From positions 365,619 through 429,618 of the forward strand of contig LSRX01000432.1 of assembly GCA_001939145.1 (NCBI GenBank): a stretch of 64,000 nt of DNA. The letters run 5' to 3'. Origin of the DNA: Symbiodinium microadriaticum. Its lineage: Eukaryota > Sar > Dinophyceae > Suessiales > Symbiodiniaceae. The notes under the pieces were generated by a model. That model was given only the letters and a program-made list of their open reading frames with translations, had not been told where the DNA came from and searched no databases. Shown in pieces: positions 19,073 to 28,345 of this stretch. The first letter of the stretch is position 1. Each line of letters opens with the position of its first letter. Both the position numbers and the translations under genes were made by a program.

Positions 19073-20571
19073 GGTCACCCTTCAAATCATCCCTCACCCT
19101 GTCACCGTGTTTTGTGTCTATGCTCCCAGCCAAGTTGAAAACTCAGAGGAGGATTTGGCGCGTAAGCTTGATTTCTGGGACACCCTTGACACCCTTATCT
19201 CATCACACTCAAACGCAGACCACTTGATAGTGATGGGTGATTTTAATGCTCGCCTGGCGCAAGAAATGGACCGGGACGCCCCGGGCCTTGGCCCCAATGT
19301 TTGGGATAAACGGCAGGCCCTGCAGGACGCAGACCGCGATAACGCAGTGTATCTCCAGGAGTTCCTTAAAACCTACTCTCTTATCCATGCACCTTCTCAG
19401 ACCCAGCTACCTCCTCGTCAGCTAGTGACCTATAAAGAAATGACCTGTACCGACCACTCGTTTGAGAACCCTAGTACCGATAATTGGGCTGCCCTTGATC
19501 ACGTCTTAATCACCACCGCTCTGTCTGAAGCGTTTAATTTTTCTGGCTCTCTTTTTCAGCAAATGATTAATACCCGCCATTTGCCTGCTTACGGCGTACT
19601 TTCCTGTCAATACCCAGAGCGCTCTCCTCCGGTGACGGCGCCTAAACTAGATTATTCTAACACTAAATCTTTTTACTCTGCTCTCGAAGCAGACCTCCTT
19701 GCTTTCACTAATAACCAAATGCCCGATCCTCCTTCTCCGGAATGTCCTCCCTCCTTCTTTGTCGTAGCATATACGGATGGTTCATGTCCTAATAACAGGA
19801 TTGTCTCCCCTGACAACCCAGCCGGCTGGGGTTTCGCAGCTATGAGCTCAGACACTCCCACGGAACCCTCCCAGGATACTTGTTGGGAGATTTCATACGG
19901 CCCGGTCAGAACCACACCTACAGATATCACTATTCTCCCTGAAGTCTGGGGCTCGAATAACACTGGGGAGCTTAAGGCGCTAATCGAGTTATTCGATTAT
20001 CTGCTTTATTATGCTAATCTCCCTTCTCGCTCTGATGTCACAGTCTACACTGATTCGGAATATGCTTTGCGCCTTATCTTAGGTGACTCGCTCCCGAACA
20101 CACATCATCAGTTGGTAACACTTGCCCAGCAATACTTCACAGCTCTCCGCACTCTCCATCATGTTACCCTCTCCAAGGTAGCAGGCCATTCTGGCATAAT
20201 CGGCAATGAATTGGCTGATTCTCTTGCCAAGAAAGGTGTTAATGAGTATGGCTCCTTGGGTCGCTTCTCGGGCTCCCGCACGGCCGCTCTTTCTCCTCCT
20301 GATATTGGCTACAATACTGATCAATGGTTCTCTCTTTCCCCAGATGAACAGAATCTCCGCTTATTGGAGCTAATTCGCATACACACTCCTCTCATTCCTG
20401 TACTCCCGGTTTCGGCAAAAAAGCCGTGGATTTCTCCTTCTACTCTGGAATATATTACTTCTTTTCAGGCGCGCACCGACCTCACGGCTGCCGAAGTCAA
20501 GCAATANGTCGCACTAATCCCAAACACAGCCTCAAAGGCAAGACCTCGCCACAAAAATCGGAAAACTTGAC
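19057..20571 (+). CDS. EEP endonuclease second half followed directly by RNase H
   Basis: After the C-run frameshift the endonuclease continues: VFCVYAPSQ, HLIVMGDFNARL (catalytic Asp/Asn) and WAALDHVLI. At the usual SDH position the sequence is NTRHLPAYGVL, so the Asp is replaced. RNase H follows at about 19765-20240 with all expected acidic residues: VAYTDGSCP, NNTGELKAL, TVYTDSEYAL and NELADSLAKKG, plus the His in KVAGHSGIIG. Next comes a linker (KPWISPSTLEYITSFQART), the kind that normally precedes an RT. No RT motif follows; the frame loses coherence at the ambiguous base 20507 and ends at 20569-20571. EN-RNase H order without RT is unusual, since RNase H is normally C-terminal to RT. 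Confidence 0.8.
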
Positions 20572-20845
20572 AGGTTTGTGAAGGACGGACACGATAAGGG
20601 GCGAGCCATGAGCTTTTACCAGACTCTCCCCGGACCGGCCCAAACTCCCAAACCCCCGTGAAAGCTCATCACTGAATCCCTGCAGCCTAAGTATCGAGTG
20701 CTATAAGCCCTGGAACAAATCCAGCTGAATACCCTCAAACCCTTCAGTGCGTAACGTCCTGGTGTAGAGGTCCCGGGCTGTATCCTCTCGGGCAGCCTCC
20801 GGAGTGCCAGCTAAGGCTGGGAAGTCGTCTGAGTGCGGAACTTTA
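20572..20845 (+). other. Probable decayed coding and 3' untranslated part of the retroelement
   Basis: Another frame after 20507 reads KIGKLDRFVKDGHDKGRAM and FYQTLPGPAQTP before stopping near 20660, so element coding sequence continues past the ambiguous base. The following 180 bases are noncoding, up to the AT-rich patch. Confidence 0.45.
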
Positions 20846-20936
20846 AACATTGTATATTATATAATATATAAAGTACTATATATTATATATTACATAATGT
20901 CTTACATACTTGTCCTGTATATTATATAATATGTTA
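20846..20936. repeat. AT-rich palindromic patch
   Basis: TATATTATATAATATA-type words recur at 20853-20895 and 20919-20935, with self-complementary arms. It marks the right border of the retroelement and could be its tail or its AT-rich target. Confidence 0.7.
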
Positions 20937-22486
20937 GGGGTAAGCAGCCCGGTTCGACATCTTGGAAGATCTACGGTGCATCCTGCTGCCACATGTCGAC
21001 TGTTACATCTTTGCAGACCCCTGTCAGGAACCATGGTGTGGTATCTTCGGTTCCCACGCTGGTGCTGCTCCCATCATCTGTCATACCCGTTTAATGACTG
21101 CTTTGCGCTTTCTCTGCATACATGCGTGAAGTATGCGTTGCTGATGTCCAGGGCTCATGTCAGAATGCGAAAAGCCCCGCAGGCAGTGGCGTCCGATCCT
21201 TCTCCGAGGCCAGTTTTTCGTACTCTCCGCTGAGAGCCACAGAACCAGAAACCTGGCCCGGTCATCGAACTGCGCTTCGAATCGTTTCAGGTGCTCTCTT
21301 ATGTCCGGCACGAGGCCGCCTTGAGCATAGTGTCACGAGAGGCTTCCCGACCTGCTCGAAGAAAGCCGTGAGATCTTTGCCCTGGCGATGTGCTGCAGCC
21401 TCGATATCCTCGGAGTTTGCAAAACAGCAAAGCAATACACAATGGCTTGGCATTCTGACCATTGACGGCTTGCATGCTTGCGACTCTCGCGGTGAGAGGA
21501 TCAAAAAGAGTACGATTCTGCAAATGATTCTGCGCTCTACTAGTGGCTTGTAGTCAGACCCTGAGGTCTCTGCCCCCTGGAAGACAAGGAAGTTCCTTGC
21601 CTTGGACAGGATGTTGATCTCCTGTAGGCTCGTGGCCATGACGGACTCAAAACCACTTGGGCGACGTAATTTGCGTTGCTCTCCTCGAGCATGTGCTCTT
21701 CATCAGGTCTCCCCGAGTCTCCCCTCCTCGAGGCTCGCGAGGTACGCTTCTTGGGACACCGCCTCGCAACGCTGCTTGGAGGCACGGGTGAGGGCCTCTG
21801 CAAAGTGTCTCCCAGGGCTTCACTTGACTTTGGCCATCTTTGGCCTGTGCAAACACCAGCAGACTATATACTGTGCTATCTACCACAGGTGGTCCCAACA
21901 GCGAGGAATTTCGGCTCACACGTTCGGCTCCGAGCTTGCAAGGCACATGACTTTCGCGAAACTCGCCTTGCCTGCCCATCAATCTGGTAGCGTGCCTGCA
22001 CTGCAAGGCGTGGCATTGAGACTTTCGGCTAAAAACATCAGCAATGAATCCTCGATCTGAAACAACATAAGGTCGGGGGCGGTGAGTGCCCGGGAGACCA
22101 TTGTCAAATCTCGACTCAGGCCCTTCACAGCCCTTCGCTGCTCAAAACGTCACGTTATGCAGACTGGTATCTGTTCAAAGCAAAGGCCTCGGTGCTGGGC
22201 TGTATGACCTTGAGCAGGTGCAGCTGTCATGCTGCCAAGGTTCATGCAGACTCTCTCTAGGATCCCTGCCCGCCGAAACAACTTCGTCTCGGGGCAGCCT
22301 GAAACGCAGGTCTCAAACACAGCCTTCGCAACTTGGCTTTCGATCCTATCGTCGCACCGGCGCAGGCCGCTCAACCTGTCATGCCCCCATGGGCTCTCGC
22401 CTTCCTGAGGGGCATCGAATCTGTAGACCTGCCACAGTCGACAGCGAAAGCCGAGCTGCACAAGTCGAAGAGACAAGAACCGCACT
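20937..22486. other. Unassigned region, no gene called
   Basis: Several 100-150-codon frames overlap on both strands (21122-21553, 21602-22060, 22086-22486). None shows a domain or clear coding bias, and no exon chain could be built. Confidence 0.45.
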
Positions 22487-22505
22487 GCTACTGCTACTGC
22501 TACTG

Positions 22506-22537
<32 letters not shown>

Positions 22538-22571
22538 ACTACTACTACTACTACTACTGCTGCTGATGCTG

Positions 22572-22612
<41 letters not shown>

Positions 22613-22725
22613 GCCACCACCACTACCACCCGCCACTACTACTACTCCTCCTGCTCCTGCTCCTACTCCTACAGCCACTGCTGCTACTACTGCCACGAGA
22701 CTACTACGACGACGAAGACGACGAC
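22487..22725. repeat. CTG/CTA trinucleotide microsatellite
   Basis: (TGCTAC)n, (CTG)n and (CTA)n runs fill 22487-22612, then degenerate CAC/CTC/GAC triplets run to about 22725. The poly-Leu and poly-Ser/Val frames across it come from the repeat. Confidence 0.95.
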
Positions 22726-25700
22726 GAGGGCGGGGCGGGTGCGCCCTACGCTAGCTTGCTTTCAAGCGCATTCTCCCCATGTTAATACTTTCCCAGTCGT
22801 TCGTGCGAGCATCGTGTTGCAGGGCAGTTGCATTTAGATCCATTCCAAAGTTTCGCATGAGAGTTCTGCCCCTCCAAAGGCGCCCTATTGGGGCTGCTCA
22901 CAAGGGCTTCCCGTACCAGGCTAGCTTGCTTGAAATTACAACCATACGAACTTGAATGCTTTCAAAAGCCCTCTCGTGCGTGTTGCGCGGAAAACACCAG
23001 TGAGCAAAGCTAAACATGGGAGAAATCCAGATTTTCATAGTGAGATTTCCGTCTTACAAATTTGCAGGAATTAGGGGGTTTCTTGCCAAAGCTGAAGGTA
23101 TGAAAGCTTTTCTAGTTGTGTTATGAAGTATGCAAGCGCCATAGTAAATTGATGATGAAGAGGATGTCTGCTTCGTTCTTAAGCGCGGCTCCCCGTAAGA
23201 CAGGGTTGCCCTGTAAGGCCACCCTAATAGAGGAAGCTTCCTAGTTTCGCCAGGAAGCCCACGGACAAACATCTCCTCCAAGCCGTGACGGTTTCAATCC
23301 GGCTTAGGTCGTCGTCGTCTCTGACGTGCGGCCAACACCGGCGCTACACGGACGTTTGCAGGTGATCTGTCCACGTGTTGACCCAGAAAGCGTGAAAGGC
23401 CTGAGGTTGAGATGCACGTTTATTTCTCGGGCAAGCAGGCGCTTGTTTCCATGGCTACTTCGACAGCAAGCCTGTCTACAGTGCCAGGGATCGAGGCAGT
23501 CGAAACTTGTGCTGACTGCAGCGGCTTGGCCTGTTCACCGACAGGCCGGCGATGGCACCGTCAGTGGCTTGAGCTTCCTGGCCGGGTTCTTTGCAACATC
23601 CAGGATGCCATCCGAGGTGTCGACTGGCGCAGGGGGCGAAGGCGATATCGGAGAGGTTGTGCTTCGGCTGCATCGGCGGGGTTGCCCCCAAGGAACCGTA
23701 ATACCGGTGCCGGTGAGGCTGTTGCTGCGGCTTCGCGTACTCTGGCGGCAAGCTTCACCCAGGCACTGCCAGCCGAAGGCGTCAGAGCCAGTGGATCCCG
23801 CCTCTGCCTGCCCTGCCTCAAACCCTGCCTCAAAAAGGTCTTGATGCCTCGCAGGCAGCGCCGCCCTGAAGCCCTGGGACCATCTTCGTCGTTTAGTGGA
23901 AGCCAGGCACGGGGGTCGAGCAAGCACAGGTGTTGTAAGGATACTGCGTTGTTGCGTTACATATTCTTCAACAATCGTTCCGAGTCTTTGAGGCATCATT
24001 CTTCGCACTTTGGGTCAGCTTCCACGGGGTCATGGCCTCTGCAATGCATATGGGATGTAGGTTTGTTCTCAGATACTTCTACTTTCAGTTCCGGCACTTG
24101 TCAAGGACTGGACAGTCGATTGCTGGCAGTCGCTCGGATGTGACAAAGTGGTTTCATGGCTCTGCTCGGCACCTGGCCACTCGCTGGTCCACCAAGGTTC
24201 ATCCAGGTCCTCGGCCTTGCACTACTCCTCCCTTCTCAAGCAGATCAGGCTCAGACAGCGAAAAAGCTGTATACGCTTCTAGAGCGACGCAGTGGACTCG
24301 CAGGGGCGATGCGCCTCCCGGGGCCGATGGTAAGCTTGTGAGCTTCCGAGAACTCGGGAGTTCATGGTGGAGCCGGAGCCGTCTATTCTGTGCTTGCCAG
24401 GAACGGCCCAGACTCGACCAAGATGTGGCAGTAGAAGCGCATGCTCGACTCGACCGGATCCGACCTCGGATGGCTTCTGAAAGGGTGTTTTGTTGCTTGA
24501 GCTTGAGCTCGCAAAGGAGCTTGGCAGAGGCATGGGAGGCGCACCGTTACGTCCAGATGCGGGAGCCGGGCCGGCTTTTGCTCTGTGAGGAGCACAGCCA
24601 AGCTCCGCTGGATTTCGCGCGGAACGCCGAAGCCCTGGCTCAGGGTTCCCGACAGCGCTGGCTATGCATTCGCCAAGCCACACAGGCATTTCTGCACCGA
24701 ACCAAGATCTACGAGGTGCTTAGCTTGGCCGGACACAAAGGCAAAGGTGGTAATTAAGTGTGTGGAGAAGGCTTTCCTGGCGCACACTTCTGGCACTTCG
24801 CACTCTGCGCTGCGACTGTTCAGCAGCCTGGAGGCTGGAACGCAAAAGAGAACTTCTTGAAACTTTGGCTCCCACGTGCCAAGCCGTTCATGATGCTGCA
24901 GGACAAGCTGCTGAGGCTAAAGTCTTCGCAAGCATCCCTGCCACCTGTGGCAGCCCAAGCATGCTACAGACATCGCTGTGACCATTCTGGCAAGACTGAT
25001 TGAGACTGCAGGCTTTTGAGTTGCTTCAGCTGCTGGACCCTGCCATGTACAGCTTCAAGGAGTTCCAGTGCCAGGGCAGCTCCTCAGCCAATCTCGAAGC
25101 TGAGATTCCAATAGTATTGCCATACTGTGACACATTGAAGACAGTCCGAAGCCAGTTTCAAACGCAGCATGGGCGAAGCCGAGCTGACACCTGGTTAAGC
25201 ATCCACCAATTGAGCACAAAACCTAGCAGACCGGTGAGCCTGGCAAAACATAGCATGATAACCTTGCAGGAGCCACCCATCACGTTTTGGGATGCATACT
25301 TCGAGTTCACCAGGGTGGCTGGCACCCACTGCTACCCATCTGAAGCCAGCTTTTTGCGATCCGTGTTTCTCTGAGACTTGCGATTGCCCAGTGTGCGAAC
25401 TTAAGCCTATGAAGCAGGTTTAGAATACGTCATGGAGACCGCCTCTGGCTTCATCAAGAGCACTTGGCTTAGTGCAACAGTTGCACACTGATCTGTGCAC
25501 ATTACAGAAGATGCTCGCGTTGTTGTTTGCTGTACCAAGAACGTGACTTCTGCACGTCTGCGTGGCTGCTGGCCCCCTTCCCGCAGCTCAAGCCATTGGC
25601 TGGAGCCTTTGGAGTGACCGGATAAAGCCACTCCCTCGCGGAGGCGTGCAGCGGAAGTTTGGTGGCAGCGTGTGGATTCGGCTCAAAGTGCGCCACAACG

Positions 25701-26099
25701 CAGAAACCCATGAGATCTCTTAGGTCCCCAAACATGCCAAGGCCAAAGCAAGCTTTGTCACTTCTGTCTGTGCCTCTGCGATTACGAATCATATGGCGAG
25801 CATCGTTCCCAAAGATGCAACTTCCAACCCGGCTGGTAGTTGTTTCCAATGGCTCAGAGTGTATCGAAACGCCGCCGCCGTGGTCTGCTTGACCTGTCGT
25901 CTCATTTCCAACTGCGCTTCGACTCAAACTTAGCAGCATTTAGCAGCTAGAGTCAGCGAGCAGGGCGCGTTGCCAAACTGCTTTCCCACGACTGGTTGTT
26001 GCGTCTGACATCCATGATCGCAGTCGCAGCCACGCTCAGCCCAGGCACTGCCCGTGCTGCTACCGTCCTGGCAAGCCTTTCTGCGATGACTGCGATCCC
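22726..26099 (+). other. Unassigned region with exon candidates
   Basis: No complete gene is recognised. Candidate plus-strand coding blocks include 24560-24740 (EEHSQAPLDFARNAEAL, open frame) and two blocks near 25 kb that look joined by a GC-AG intron. On the minus strand an open frame at 23535-24008 is Ser/Pro/Arg-rich and could also be real. No family can be named. Confidence 0.35.
24940..25071 (+). CDS. Exon-like pair of an unrecognised helical protein
   Basis: 24956-25013 reads PKHATDIAVTILARLIETA, a good amphipathic helix of the ARM/HEAT kind, then CAG followed by GC. Within 20 bases, after TTCAG, the reading resumes as LLDPAMYSFKEFQCQ (to about 25075), again followed by GGC. The boundaries match the GC-donor introns of the neighbouring aminopeptidase gene. 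Assignment to a helical-repeat protein is a guess from a single helix. Confidence 0.3.
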
Positions 26100-28345
26100 A
26101 AAGGCAGCGCCGACCGCTTGCAAGGCTTGCGCGCCTTGCTGAAGGCACATGAGCTGGACGCATATATTGTCACAAGCGAGGCAGGGCACCGTGACGCTAG
26201 GGGATCATTTTCAGGGTTGAGGCATGCTGAGGCCTGATACTGATACTGGACATGATTCCTGAGCCCCTTCCCCCGCCAGCCGTTGTGGATCCAGGCCCCA
26301 ACTTCGAAGGCTCCGCAAATGGAAAGGTGTAAACGATCTCTTCTATTGCTGGTGGGTTTGGCGCCCACAGACATGAGCCGCACAATTTTGGGTCTCCGCC
26401 CTTACGGTTTCTCTCCTCATGTCCATGCCCGTTCAGAGGATGCACATGGCTCCGAGTATGTCGCGTCTGCGGATGAGCGCCGGAGCTTTCTGACGGGCTT
26501 CTCGGGCAGTGCAGGCAGGCAGCTGTTCTCTGCCTGTGCATGCTTAAATGCTGGCGATGACTATCGTTGCACAGGTTCCGCCATCGTGACAGAAAAACAA
26601 GCCTTGCTGTGGACGGACAGCCGCTACTTCCTCCAGGCAGAGAAGCAGCTGGCAGGCAGCTTGGCCGCAGCTGCCGGAGCCCTCGCCGAATCTCGAGTGA
26701 TTGCGACGTCTGAGGTACAGAGTGGGTGCTAATGCGTCAGTTCCAACCTTCCGTCCCCTCTCTGGCGGACTGGGTCCGGTCCAATCTAAATGGCAAATGT
26801 GTTGGAGTCGATCTAAGATTTGTACCTGCGGAAGTTGCGAAGGAATGGACGTCGAAGTGGGGATCTCATGTCTGCTTGAAAGAAGTCAAGGCAAACCTCG
26901 TCGATGCTATCTGGACAACACGGCCAGACGACCCTTGCAATCCGGTGGAACTACATCCACTCGATTTGGCAGGTGAATCAGTGCCGCAAAAGATTCGAAG
27001 AGTGCGGGAAGCAGTTGACAAAGAGGGTGCCAACGTGTGTGTCGTGAGTGCGCTGGACCAGATCGCTTGGCTTTTTAACCTCAGAGGCTCGGATATTGAG
27101 TACAACCCCCTGTTCTTCTCGTATGCTGCCATCTTTCCGGATCGAGTTCTACTTTTTCTTCGGGGAGTCGAGGAAGGCGGGAACGGACTTTGTGCAGAAG
27201 TCCAGGCGAGCCTTGCCGAAGCTGGGGTGACTGTGAGGCCATACATGAGCTTCTTCGATGAGCTGCCCAACGAGTTAGGCCCAGAAGACAAGGTATTCCT
27301 TGACTCCTCTTTCTGTTCTTTGGCCACTCTAAGCATGGTGAAGCCAGAGCTACGGGTGCATGGTCTCTCGCCCATCGAGCGCTTCAAGGCGAGCAAAAAT
27401 GCTGTGGAGATCTCTGGTATCAAAAAGGCTTGCAAGCGCGATTCCATTGCTCTTTGTGAGCTTTTTGCGAAGCTTCGACGTACCCTGTGCAGACCAAATC
27501 AGGATGAGACCCCTCCAACTGAATTCGACGTTTGCCAAATGATGCAGGAATTACGCCGAAAGCAGCAGCTGTACGTTGGCGACAGCTTTCACACGATTTC
27601 ATCCGTTGGTTCAAATTCAGCGGTGGTTCACTACCAGCCCGAACGTGACAACTCAAAGGTTCTTCAGAAGTCAGAAATTTATTTGATTGACACCGGTGCG
27701 CAGTATAAGGACGGCACGACAGATGTGACCCGAACGGTGCACTTCGGAAATCCGAGCGCTGAGCAGAAGCGCATCTACACGAGGGTACTGCAAGGCCACC
27801 TCTCCTTGGCAAAGGCCGTCTTCCCAGAAGGTACTCCAGGTCTTCTGTTGGATGCCTACGCGCGGGGACCGCTGTGGCAAGATGGGCTGCAGTACGGTCA
27901 TGGCACAGGTCATGGCATTGGCGCATACCTGAACGTCCATGAAGGACCTGCCCAGATCGGCGGCGGCAGTGTGCCTGGAGATCAGATTCTCGCGAGTGAA
28001 AGGCGGCGGCGACTGTTTCTACAGCCGATTGTTGCTGGATCTCTTCTGTCTGACGAACCAGGTTGTTACAAGGAGGGGGAATTCGGGGTGCGGATCGAGT
28101 CGGACATTCTGGCAGTGCCTGCGACGATGCCTTACAAGATGGCTAATTTTCTGAAGTTTGAGTGCCTCACTTTGGTGCCCATGTGTCGGGAGCTTGTGGA
28201 AGTGTCGCTTCTGTCCCCAGCCGAGCTTACGTGGTTGAATGAATATCATGCCCTCGTTTGGGCCGAACTCAGCGAAGTCTGGCCAGAGGGGGCAGAGCCG
28301 CGGACATGGCTGTGGGATGCGACCAGGCCTCTGCATTCAGCATAA
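26100..28345 (+). CDS. Xaa-Pro aminopeptidase (aminopeptidase P, M24B), four exons visible
   Basis: Cytosolic-type metallopeptidase that removes an N-terminal residue preceding proline. Exons inferred from family alignment: up to 26180 ([18 protein letters not shown]), 26439-26514 ([18 protein letters not shown]), 26575-26655 ([19 protein letters not shown]) and 26721-28345. The last exon carries [15 protein letters not shown] and all five metal ligands: Asp in [12 protein letters not shown], Asp in TTDVTRT, His in GHGTGHGIG, Glu in [14 protein letters not shown] and Glu in KFECLTL. It ends [10 protein letters not shown]. Visible length of about 660 residues fits the roughly 620-residue eukaryotic family. 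All three introns start GC and end AG (258, 60 and 65 bases). The first exon may extend upstream as RHCPCCYRPGKPFCDDC, a Cys-rich stretch not typical of the family, so the true start is unknown. Catalytic residues are complete; likely functional. Confidence 0.9.

Larger units (their letters stand above)
13975..20830 (+). mobile_element. Multi-ORF non-LTR-type retroelement with endonuclease and RNase H but no RT
   Basis: Three large consecutive plus-strand coding regions form one unit: a gag-like protein (14093-16005), a Cys-rich protein (15992-17431) and a pol-like frame (17903-20571) with EEP endonuclease then RNase H. All share AT-richer codon use (many T- and A-ending codons), unlike the flanking DNA. 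The frames are close-packed or overlapping, as in retroelements. No terminal repeats were found, which argues for a non-LTR type. The expected reverse transcriptase is absent between EN and RNase H and is not found downstream; an ambiguous base at 20507 lies where the frame decays. The unit is damaged by two indels in C runs and a TAA. Confidence 0.75.

Noticed and set aside
22086..22754. Long open frames on both strands (poly-Leu, poly-Ser, poly-Val)
   Set aside because: They are produced by the CTG/CTA microsatellite and have no protein-like sequence outside it.
26866..27447. 193-codon minus-strand frame opposite the aminopeptidase
   Set aside because: The plus strand encodes a conserved enzyme throughout this stretch.
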